Origin: Pyropia yezoensis
Lineage: Eukaryota; Rhodophyta; Bangiophyceae; Bangiales; Bangiaceae
NCBI GenBank assembly: GCA_009829735.1
Contig: CM020620.1
Location: 28,366,951 to 28,430,950 of the forward strand
DNA length: 64,000 nucleotides
Reading direction: 5' to 3'
Shown one piece after another: positions 47,070-56,387 of the stretch; position 1 is the stretch's first letter; each line of letters begins with the position of its first letter. The position numbers were made by a program, and so were the translations under genes. The notes below the pieces were generated by a model, which was given only the letters and a program-made list of their open reading frames with translations, searched no databases and was not told the origin of the DNA.

Positions 47070-49607
47070 ATGGCCTGCTGCCGCGACGTCTCGGAACGTG
47101 CAGCTGGCGATGGTGGAAGAGGAACCTCTGACAGGCGCGCTGGCGGCAGCGCTCCGGCGGCTCGCCATGGCGGCGCTGGCCTCTTCCAGCCGGCCTTTCT
47201 GACCTCCCCGCCCGCTACCCTCTTCCTCCCGGCCACAGGGCGGTCCCAGCTGGCAGCGCCACCTGCGGGTCTCAGGTTATGCGCACTGCCCAGGCGGCGG
47301 GCAGCCCCGCCCGCGCCGTCAACGGGGGTGCTGTGGATGATGGCTGCTGGGCGGGGGGGTGGCGGCCGCGGCCGCGGCGCTGGCCGCACCACCGACGCCG
47401 CGTCGGGGGCCGCGGCCACCACCGCTGCCGGGTCGGCGGCAACCAAGAAGGGAGGACTCGCCGCGGCCGTTGGCGACGACGACGGCTTTGACGCCGCTGA
47501 GGTGGACGAGGACGACAGCGATGACCTCTTTGACCCTTGGAACATTGACGAGCCTGACGGCCGCTTTGATGATGAGGAGGCGGAGGACGACGCAGACGCG
47601 TCCAAGGCGTTTGATGTGGAGAGCCTGGTCAACGGGGACCGCGGCATTGCCGGTGGGGCGGGCGTGGAGGACGAAGACGAGGACACCGTCGGCGGGTTTG
47701 ACGACCTGGACGATGATGAGGAGGAGGAGGACCCGGACTTGGACGACCTCGACGAGGACGACGACGAGGACGACGACGAAGATGAACCTGCCCCGCGGTC
47801 CCGCTGGGGCAAGCGCGCCCTCGATGACACTGACGACGATGACGACGACGAAGGTATGGGGGAGCACGACGACGACGATGTGGACACGCCCATCCGGCAG
47901 CGGAAGCGGCCAGCGACAGCCGAGGAGTCGGTGCTCCGTGGCTCCACTGTGGAGGAAGAAGAGCCCCTTGGCGATACGGTGGATGATCTGGACGCCGACC
48001 TGGGCCTCCTCTCCGTCGCTGGCGCGGATGTGCTCGTCGGCGAGGTCGACGTTGACGACGATGAACCGGTCGTCTTTGACTCTGAAGAGCCTCAAATTCC
48101 TTCACAACGGGTCCCTGCCAAGGCGGTGGGCGGTGCCGCGTCAGTAGACCCAGAAGAAGAGGGGGAGGAGGAGGGGGTTGATGACTTGGAGGACGAGGCT
48201 CTTGGCTCCATTGACCTCACGCAGCTGCTTCGCAGCCGCACCCGTCCCTCTGAGGACCTGGCAGCGCCTGGCGGCGGCACTGGCGGAGACCTGGCGAGCC
48301 TTTTTGACGATGCTCACTTAGACGAGTCAACCCCACCCGCCGTGCCTGGCAGCGGCGACATGGTACCGGCTGCGACCGCTCGCTTTGCCGAAGTGGCGGA
48401 CTCACCCGAGGCCAACGTCGCAGCGCGTGCAGCGGAGAAGTCGGCGTTTGACGCGGACGACGACTATGAAGTGGACGGACCGCAGGGCCTTGACTTTTAC
48501 ACCAATGACGGGGAGGAGTATGAGGGCGACGCGGACGAGTTTGGGGTCACCCAGGACACCTCGTTTGGGCGAGTGTGGGCTCTGAACGACGATAACTACG
48601 TGACCATCACGGAGCCGGGCGAGGCGTTTGCCTTTGTTGATGAGGACGTTGTGGCCAATGACGAGGATGCCGACGACGCCGGCAGCAGCGAGAGCCTGCA
48701 CGAGCACGAGGCCACCCGGCGCGGGGCGCAGCCTTCGTGGGGTTCATCCACGGCCTCTGCCTGGCCCGCGGCGATGGGCGGGAGTGACGCACTAGACATG
48801 GGCTCCAAGGAGTGGGCTGCTCGGGTAGCGTACGAACGGAGCACCCAGGCAAGTGCCAAAGACATGTACCGCTGGTCTCACAAGAACGCGGGTCCACCTG
48901 CGGGGCTGGACGACCTCTTTCCCGACTACCGGCCTGCGGAGCTGCCCAAACTGGCCCGCCTGACCCTCGACGTGCAGGACCTGCCGCTTGACGATGAGAC
49001 TGGGGATGGGGCTTCGACGCGCATTGCTGGCCCCGAGCCCGTCGACGACCAGTCTGAGTACCTTTCCTTTTACCAAGAGCTGTACAAGTACGAGGGCGAG
49101 GACGACGACAGCGCCGTCGGCGGTGACGGGGCTGGCGTCGTTGGCGTGGCGGCGGCGTCGGCCGGGGCGTCGGTGGCCAACGGGTCGATGGGCGTGGGTG
49201 TTAATGAGGGGTCCCCCCTGGATGCGGCCGAGGAGGAGGCGCAGCTGGAGGCACTGGAGGAGGCCACTCAACAGCGCCTCCAGGACGTGGTCGCGACGAC
49301 CGGCAGGCGTGCCGCGCGGGCGGGGGCATCCGCCGCAGACTACCACGCGCTGTCGCGGACCATGACCTTCCCCAGCGAGTACCGCTTCAAGGCGGTGGGC
49401 GACGGGGAAGACTTTCTCCGCTCTGTCTTGGCCGACATCGAGGCTGTGACGGGTGTGCCGGTTGCCCCCGAGGCGGTCGTTGAGGAGCCGTCGGACCGAT
49501 ACCGGCGGCTCAACATTGGCGTCAGCGTTCAGTCGGCGGTGCAGATTGGGGCGGTGTTTGAGGCCATCCGTGCCAACCGGCACGTGCGGTTCTGTTTTAG
49601 CTCGTAG
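47070..49607 (+). CDS. Large acidic protein with a C-terminal DUF493 (YbeD-like) domain, probably plastid
   Basis: An 845-residue protein from the ATG at 47070; an ATG at 47337 is an alternative. Residues 1-110 are Ala/Pro/Arg/Ser-rich with almost no acidic residues, consistent with an organelle transit peptide. Residues 130-420 are extremely acidic (runs such as DEDDDEDDDEDE). A middle region has ordered segments (GLDFYTNDGEEYEGDADEFG, DTSFGRVWALNDDNYVTITE, YLSFYQELYKYEGEDDDS). The last 80 residues, from about 764, read MTFPSEYRFKAVGDGEDFLR and end RLNIGVSVQSAVQIGAVFEA then IRANRHVRFCFSS, the fold signature of DUF493/UPF0250, a small ACT-like domain. The bacterial protein is only about 90 residues long, so the long acidic extension is unusual. 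Function unknown; a regulatory binding role is inferred. Confidence 0.85.
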   Translation: MACCRDVSERAAGDGGRGTSDRRAGGSAPAARHGGAGLFQPAFLTSPPATLFLPATGRSQLAAPPAGLRLCALPRRRAAPPAPSTGVLWMMAAGRGGGGRGRGAGRTTDAASGAAATTAAGSAATKKGGLAAAVGDDDGFDAAEVDEDDSDDLFDPWNIDEPDGRFDDEEAEDDADASKAFDVESLVNGDRGIAGGAGVEDEDEDTVGGFDDLDDDEEEEDPDLDDLDEDDDEDDDEDEPAPRSRWGKRALDDTDDDDDDEGMGEHDDDDVDTPIRQRKRPATAEESVLRGSTVEEEEPLGDTVDDLDADLGLLSVAGADVLVGEVDVDDDEPVVFDSEEPQIPSQRVPAKAVGGAASVDPEEEGEEEGVDDLEDEALGSIDLTQLLRSRTRPSEDLAAPGGGTGGDLASLFDDAHLDESTPPAVPGSGDMVPAATARFAEVADSPEANVAARAAEKSAFDADDDYEVDGPQGLDFYTNDGEEYEGDADEFGVTQDTSFGRVWALNDDNYVTITEPGEAFAFVDEDVVANDEDADDAGSSESLHEHEATRRGAQPSWGSSTASAWPAAMGGSDALDMGSKEWAARVAYERSTQASAKDMYRWSHKNAGPPAGLDDLFPDYRPAELPKLARLTLDVQDLPLDDETGDGASTRIAGPEPVDDQSEYLSFYQELYKYEGEDDDSAVGGDGAGVVGVAAASAGASVANGSMGVGVNEGSPLDAAEEEAQLEALEEATQQRLQDVVATTGRRAARAGASAADYHALSRTMTFPSEYRFKAVGDGEDFLRSVLADIEAVTGVPVAPEAVVEEPSDRYRRLNIGVSVQSAVQIGAVFEAIRANRHVRFCFSS

Positions 49608-50126
49608 CTAGGGAGGCGGGGCGGGGGCGGGGGGGGCGGATGGCAGCGGCAGGGACGAATGCGGTCGCGGGTGTGGCGGGGCAGGAGCGCCCGTGCGGTT
49701 GGATATGCGTAAGCTCCCCGTTGGCGGGTTGCTCTGGCGTTTTCATGGCCGTGCCTGCGGCGTTGTGCGATAAAACGGGGAATAGAAGGGCGCGTGCGCT
49801 CTGCCGTGCTACACTAAAGCACGCGGAGTCGTTGCTGCACGTGCGCACACGTAAATCCCTGTCTCGGGGTGAAGCTCCGCTGCCTCTGACTCCGAAACAT
49901 GTTATCTCGTTTTAGCGTCTCGTGCCAGAAAAAAGAAACGACACGCGATTGCGCTACTGGCGCGCGTCGGTGCACGACATACACTCAAGCAATCGGGCTG
50001 GGCACAGCGGCCGCTTGCTCAAGTGTAGTGCAGGCGTGGCCCATACCGACCGCCCCTCCGCGACGCCAGCTGCCGCGACCGTGGTGCCATGTTCGCGCGC
50101 TGGTCTCTCCCCCTATCCTCCAGCGA
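49608..50126. other. Convergent 3' region, no supported gene
   Basis: Between the DUF493 and methyltransferase 3' ends. Nothing recognised. Confidence 0.45.
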
Positions 50127-51218
50127 TCACCCCCCCCCACCGCCCACCGTGCCCCCCCCTCTTCCTCCTCCGTCGATAGCCGTCACCGGCGCTGCCACCG
50201 GTTCCGCCACCTCCCGCTCGTCGTCCCGCACGCACACAAAGAAAAAATAGCCGAGCCCCACAGGCACCACTTGGTGTGGCCGCACGGCCCAACCGTCGCT
50301 CTCGAGGTAGTTGCGGAGGCGAAAGTGGGGCTGATGGAACGTCACCTGCAAAAAGACGCCCCCCGGCACGAGCAGCCGCCGCATTTCTGCAGTCATGGCC
50401 CTCGCGTCGGCAACCGCCGTCGGTGCGGGGGACCACGGGGAGGCCTCGTCGGCCACTAGCGCGTCCATGACGCCCTTATCCACGATCACATCAAAGGCAG
50501 CGGGTGCGGGAAAGAGGTCGCCCATCCCCCGCACGTCCCCGACGGCGTAGGTGGCGGCCGGGTGGGCGGCGGCCATGGCCTCCACGACGACGGGCGAATA
50601 GTCGGTGGAGATGATGGACACCGTCGGGTGGGCGGCGGCGAGGTCGGCAGAGAGCGTCGAGTTGCCACACCCAACGACGAGCACCCGCGAGTGGGGGCGG
50701 ATGTGGGGGGCGATGAAGGGCGCGAGTACTTTGTACGTGCCGCTGCTCCGTCGAGGATAAGCGAGGGGGGGGGGGCAGGCAAGTGGACAGGGGTACCCAT
50801 GGAGAGTAAGAGGGAGCGGGTTGGGGCAGGATGGCCCTGGTGGCGGCGCACAGCAAAGAGGTGAGTAAGCCACACGCCCACACGACCAACCCTCCGTCCC
50901 ATCGCAAGGCGGGCGGGCAAGCGCTCCCCATCGCCTGCACAGCGCGTGGAACCCTCTCAACAAGGGAGAGGCGATGGGGGAGTGGAATAGGAGGGGGGGG
51001 GGCAGCAAGAGGAGAGAGGACGCACCCGCGGCGGGCGGGGGTCACCCGCCAGAATAGGGGCCTGCGATACCCCAACCCCCCTCCCCACCCCTCCCCCAAT
51101 ACAAAAACCCACCCACCCACCGACCCACCTACAGCCAGTCGTACGACGCCTCATCGCGGAAGCGGCCGTCCCAGTAGGACTGCTCCTTGTAGGTCGCCGA
51201 GTTGGCGGGCTCGGCCAT
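50127..51218 (-). CDS. Two-exon EEF1AKMT4-like protein lysine methyltransferase
   Basis: Exon 1 (51218-51133) and exon 2 (50745-50127) join across a 387-base intron with donor GTAGGT and a long pyrimidine tract before the acceptor CGGAG; the product is 234 residues. Exon 1 gives MAEPANSATYKEQSYWDGRF then EASYDWL, and exon 2 continues SGTYKVLAPFIAPHIRPHSR, so the family's YWDxRF...YDWL...Y start is restored in frame. SAM-binding motif I is VLVVGCGNS (about 50-58), followed by TDYSPVVVEAM (77-86), DVRGM, and FDVIVDKGVMDALV (113-126), then LVPGGVFLQVTF and a C-terminal WAVRPHQVVPVGLGYFFFVC. These match the EEF1AKMT4/METTL13-type seven-beta-strand methyltransferases that modify elongation factor 1A lysines. 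Target by homology only. The last 30 residues are Gly-rich and probably disordered. Confidence 0.88.
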
Positions 51219-52745
51219 GGCGGCGGCGGCGGCGGCAGCGGCAAACGGCAGCGGCAGCGGCAGCGGCTACGGCAGCGGCCAGCGGCCCCGTCCGTGAGCA
51301 GACGGGGCAAGGGGGGGGATGGGAACGGGTGCGGCCAGGGGGGGGGGTGGCGAGGGAAGGGAGGGGCTCTGGCCGAGCAGCATGGGGTCGGGCCGATGCG
51401 CCCGGCGCAAGAAGGCAGCCGTTTACGCCCTGGGCAGAACAGGCTGCGAGGCGGCGGTCGAAGCAGGCGCCGATGACCGCCGGTAGCCCGGGGTGGGCCG
51501 GGATCTGCTGAAGCTGTGAAATGAGCGGTAAATGGCAAAGGTCAAGGACGCCTGAACCGCGCTGTATGGAACACAAGGGGCGTCGAAAATGCCTTTACCA
51601 CGGCCTGCCATGCCGTGGCTGCACCTCGTTGTGCCATAAGTGCTGAGGCAACTCGCCAGTGTGCCGCATCCGACGGTCACACGGGCAGGTACAGTGAGCA
51701 GGCAGGCCACGCTACCAAGACGGGCACGAATACTTTATCTGCAGACGCGAGCGGGGGACGGCCCGCATGGGCAGGTCGGGTAGCACAACTCCTTCTCTCA
51801 GCTGCGTCGCCGTGCGGCGCGGCGCCCTGACACTCACGGTGAGGCGGGGGGGGGGGGCCAACCCCCTACCTCCGCGCCTCCTGCCGCTGGCCGCTGCTCC
51901 TCCAGCAGACACAACCGAGGGGGTGGGGGACGCGGGTGAGGACTCTCTCGCTGCGACGGTCGCCGCTGCTACGCCGCCGCGGCTACGCCGCCACCGCGCT
52001 CTCCATGGTAAGGGGGACAAGCGGCGCGGCGAGCCCGCACAATGCGGTCGCCCACCCCTTACGCCCGACAGCGCGGCGCCTCGCGATCAAGCGCCGCTCC
52101 GTCCCCCCTCTGGACATGGGATAAGCACCGGCCGTCTTGCATCATCCATGTCAACTGGGCAGGGGGTGGTTGTAGACCGGTAGCCGCACTGGAAACGCAG
52201 GGCAGGCAGTAGGAGGCGGCGGCCGTCCCCCGACCATCCACCTCAGCTACGGCCACCGCGACCACCGCCGCCGCCGCCGCCGCCACCGCCCACCATGGCC
52301 ACCACGGCCACCACCGCCGCCGCCGCCACTGCTGCCGCCAGGGGTGGGTTCCCTTCCACGCGGCCCTCGCCGCCGCCGCCGACCGAAGCCGCCGGCCTTC
52401 ACTCGCGGAGGCAACCCTCGCCTGCACCACCGTCGTCCCGTCTTCTGGAAGAGACAACACATCTATACTTGATTTATCAAATACCAATTTACAGTGCCGA
52501 TAGCATCGTACAGTAACGGGAGCGACATGAAACTCTGGAATTGTTGACAAGCACTGCGAGGGTGCCACTCGGGGGTGCCGACAGACAGGGTCTCGCGAGC
52601 CCGAAATCCGCGCGCGACGTTCTCGCCTCCCCACACCGCGGCTGATCGCGCAGCCCCCTCCCAAGCTGCTCTGTTGCGTGCCCGCTTCACATCCCCTTCC
52701 CGTGAGCTGCACCCTCTCACCCTCCATCTATTCATCCTACCAGTC
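51219..52745. other. Divergent intergenic region, no confident gene
   Basis: Between the methyltransferase start and the MGNC gene. A short frame at 51936-52124 (plus) reads MRTLSLRRSPLLRRRGYAAT, which looks like a mitochondrial presequence, and GTAAGG follows its next ATG near 52013 like a splice donor; downstream exons could not be placed, so it is not called. A CCG/CCA repeat lies at 52250-52340. GTACAGT occurs at 51688 and 52509. Confidence 0.4.
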
Positions 52746-53171
52746 ATGGGCAACTGCTTGTGTGGAGGCGGTTCGAGCAGCTCCAGCCACCATGGCCATC
52801 AGCCGCCCCAGTACCCCTCGCACAGCCACGGAGGAGGGGGCGGTGGCGGCGGCGGCATGATGGGCGGGCTCATTGGCGGTGCCGTCGGCGCCGCAACTGC
52901 CGCCGCTGTGCTGGGTCATAGTGGCTCGTCATCGTCGTCATCTTCGAACCACGACGGGGGTGGAGGCGGCAGTGGCGCTGGGAGCGGCAGCAGCTCGTCG
53001 TCGTCGTCTTCATCTGCAGCAGCCGAAGATGAAGGCTCGACGTCAAGCTCTTCTTCATCGGAGCAGCAACAGTCGAGTAGCAGCAGCTCGAGCAGCGATC
53101 ACGAAGAAGAGGAAGAGCAGGGGGAGGTAGAACAAGAAGAAGATGACTGGGGTGAGGATGGGGATGAGTGA
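52746..53171 (+). CDS. Small acylated-type protein MGNC, Ser/Gly/Glu-rich
   Basis: A 141-residue frame from ATG 52746. It opens MGNCLCGGGSSSSSHH: Gly2 followed by Cys residues is the context for N-myristoylation plus palmitoylation, which would fix the protein to a membrane. A Gly/Ala hydrophobic stretch follows (GMMGGLIGGAVGAATAAAVL), then Ser-rich and acidic low-complexity sequence ending EEEEEQGEVEQEEDDWGEDG. The first 60 residues resemble small glycine-zipper membrane proteins. No enzymatic motif. Codon use is less GC-extreme than in neighbouring genes. Function unknown. Confidence 0.6.
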   Translation: MGNCLCGGGSSSSSHHGHQPPQYPSHSHGGGGGGGGGMMGGLIGGAVGAATAAAVLGHSGSSSSSSSNHDGGGGGSGAGSGSSSSSSSSSAAAEDEGSTSSSSSSEQQQSSSSSSSSDHEEEEEQGEVEQEEDDWGEDGDE

Positions 53172-55175
53172 GAGTCTTGAATGTGTGTTCGACGACTCCT
53201 GCACGGATTACACGGTGGACCAGTCGTAGGTGTGAGATTGAGTACCGGTGAAGATCGTCTACAGACAGCTGTAGGGCCGGTAAGTGACCCTCCACCCTGC
53301 CATGTTGACGTAAGGGGAGAGGGAGAGCCCTTCGCTTTGCGCCGGCTACGAGCAGACCGTGTCCAGGTCGTACAAGAGATATATTTGTTGTTTTGTTGCT
53401 CATAGCCGGGGTTTCTGCAAACCATGGTTTTCTACTCACGGTGCCCATCATGTGTTTTATCTCTCGAGACTACTTGGGGTTGTTCGCCAGGAGAAAGCCG
53501 GGCTCAACTGCACCTTTTTTTTCCTCTGGAAAGAAGTTGAGATATTCCTCCAGAGGATTGGGCTACTGTATCCGCTACTACAACACGCACCGCACCTGCA
53601 TAACCGACATAGCTCCAGAGTAATCTTGATGTTGCAATGCAAGGAGTTAATAATGCTCTCCTGACCGCTACAAGATAAAAAACACCCAGCCTGCGCTTGC
53701 GTTCTGTATTGTCGTATGCCTGCATATCTATCTAAAGTCGCGTGTCTATGTATGCAGATACAGGCATACATGGGCAGCAACAAATTCAACTATTTTTACT
53801 CAACACTGGCCGACCAGAGGCCAGTTTTTCGATCTGGATATGTGACATGTAGCGTTCCACAAGCTTAGATATTGAGAAAGAGCAGACGTACTCCGGAGCA
53901 CACCGAGCACCAGAACCTCCACAGGAGAAGAAGTACAGCCGGGTGTGACGTGTACGAAACGCGGTACTGGCCTATGTCGGACAGGGGAGGAAGAAGTACT
54001 GTTGTACCTATGGGCACTGTGCGTGGAAGAACACAAGAGGTTCAGATGCCATGAATAAAACCAAAAGTGGCAGATTTTTTGTTGGCTCGGACTACTGCCC
54101 GATGTGCTTTGTTTCTGATAGCAACGGCAAAACGTAGCCAATGAACAATGCGACCCTCAGTATGAGTGGCGCACGAGGCTTGCGCTTGTACCGTGGTTCC
54201 CACGAAAAGTAGACCCGCAGCATCTTTGCCGGAAACAGCAATGGCTGTCTGGCTGGGTTAGGGCGTTACCACCCACGTGCCAACGTGTGGCCCTTTTTCC
54301 TTGATCAAGCGATTGGCTGCGGTTGCGGCTGATCTTGTAGCGAACGCTTGTTGGTAAGAACGCTGTTGTCTTCTCGTACGACCTCGACGACTTCTCTCTT
54401 TACCTCATTCCGATCTACTGAAGAGCAAGGGGAGACCTCTCAACTAGTGCTTATTAATGCCTGTTCGCTCATCGATGTCATCAGAAATCGCAAGAAAAAT
54501 ACAAGTCGCACTGTTTTCACGGGAACGCAAAGCAGTCATTAGTCACAGGTGGACCATCTGAGGCATGCCATTGGTCTCTTGTTGTTCTTGTCCCCATGAT
54601 ACAAAATTCGGGCAACTGCAATATCGAGCCTTCCGGCTTCACTAACGTCGTTATGATGGGAAGGACAACATTTGTTATTGTTTTTCTACAATCTCCGACC
54701 TGTTCAAGTCAAGCCAGGGTCCCGGTCGACTTGACGTGAGTCCACGGGCTTCATCTGGATGAACAAGTGACTGTGCGCTTGTCATACGGGCCTGGAACAG
54801 TGCTGTTGATATTGACTTGGACCGCAGCGGACAACACTGGGACAAAGACTCTACCACGCCCCCGTGGCTGTCTCGATCAGCTCTCTCTCGTCTGCTGAGC
54901 TGCGGGACTCAGACATGACTTTAATGTCTGGCGTGTGCAAGCATCCCATTGGCTAAAACTGCTACCAACATATAGAAAATTCACTGTTGCAGCTCCACCC
55001 AGGGAGATCTTTGCAGCACGTCTTGTATCCCCTGGAAAGAAAACCAGGGGCGATTAAGGCCTGCGGAAGGACATCGGTCGGGAAATCGGTACCCGGGGCG
55101 GTTCTGATTGACTAAAAGCCCCTAAGCTGCAGTCAGTCTCTACGCCACCCAGAGATAATAAAAAAAACAGCAATA
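53172..55175. other. Lower-GC intergenic region, no supported gene
   Basis: GC drops sharply after 53.2 kb. Only short frames, none with motifs. A small inverted repeat CCTCTGGA/TCCAGAGG brackets 53523-53556. It runs up to the left end of the 5.9-kb transposon. Confidence 0.5.
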
Positions 55176-55439
55176 CAGTCAGTATCCGCTTATATGGCAC
55201 CCCTGGGCACATTGTAGCCCCTGTTCCAGTCATACGTTTTAGCCTAAAAACCTCAATTGCCTGGCGGTCATGCTCTTTTTGACTGGGAAAGTACTGTTCG
55301 TTGTCTCTCGATCGCAGACTTCTGAGGTTGATCTGGACTGTACGCCAGTGGTCGATTGCTCAGGGCAGCGTCCAACTACGGACTTGAAATCACCATATCT
55401 CGACCTCTCCATCTATCGAGCCATTTGACTTCATCTGAC

Positions 55440-56387
55440 TTGGCGAGATCCCTGCACCGCCGCCACCTCCCCCCCCTCTCTTGCACCCCAGCATTGCCCC
55501 AGTTCCAGAGAATTGGGTTCGCATATCCGTGCACAGGCGGCGAAAAAAGGGAAAAAAGGCAAGTGATTCATTGTCGCTGTCATCACTAGACCCAGCATTG
55601 CATCCATGTCCGCATTGTATCCCCCCCCCTCGCTCTCAAACGCAATCGCGTCGGCAATTGCAGCCCTCACGCACTCATCATCTTCCCTCTTCAACCAACT
55701 CTGCACGGCTGTCTCCCTTGCAGGCATTGGGGTGTTACCAAACGCACTCTCTCCAAAGCGACAACCCGCCATCATTGACACAATAGAAGAGACGCCCGAG
55801 CCCAGCGACCGCGATGATGTGCGGTAGTCCCCGTGCATTGCAGTCACGTCCATTGAATGGGCGTCTGGTAAAATGGTAGACTTGACCCAACAGTGGGCGA
55901 TGGTTGATGGCTCCGCCGCATCCTACTCCCCCTTCACAATCTGTGACGCGTCTTGCAGACGAGCAGTGGAACCATCCCTGACATCGCGAATCACTGCCTG
56001 TGCAGAATTGAGTGAGCGCGGACCGGGTGGCGGCCGGGAATTCGATGCAGTAAGCGAGTCCGACGCCCAGCCCCAAATTCCCGGCCCAGCCGCAACAGGG
56101 AGTGACCCGGAAGCGTCGTTACTTTCGTGAGCCGGGCCCGACCCATGTCCTTGCGTCGTTGATCCAGTGCCCGCCGCCGCGGTCACGCCGCCACCGCCGG
56201 TCGCGCCCGCCACAATCGCGCTCGCCGGGCCCGTCTCGAGCACCAACGGTTCTTCTGCTGCGCGCTCCACACTCGCCGGGGCTAGCGGCGCCACGTGGTC
56301 CGCTCCCGCGCTCGCTGGGGCAACCGGCACGCCCGCCACTGGGCCCGCAGCCGCGCGCAACACCTCGCCGGCCACCGGATCTAGCTA
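55440..56387 (-). pseudogene. Pogo-type transposase, 3' part, cut off by the nested insertion
   Basis: Continues the gene that begins at 60329. Reading down from 56387: Ala/Pro-rich linker DPVAGEVLRAAAGPVAG, then SAQAVIRDVRDGSTARLQDA, a TAG at the position corresponding to Trp in the related element at 12.2 kb, then in the same frame AEPSTIAHCWVKSTILPDAH and MDVTAMHGDYR, and near 55690 AVQSWLKREDDECVRAAIAD. The matching text at 12201-13004 is TPESLARCWIKAKCMPAPME and GVSAWLGAETEAEIV. A G-run near 55620 shifts the frame away from an acidic tail (SSDDSDNES). One nonsense change and one frameshift, so inactive. Confidence 0.8.

Noticed and set aside
51936..52124. Small gene starting with a mitochondrial-like presequence
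   Set aside because: No second exon or family match could be placed; the text after the possible donor is biased and short.
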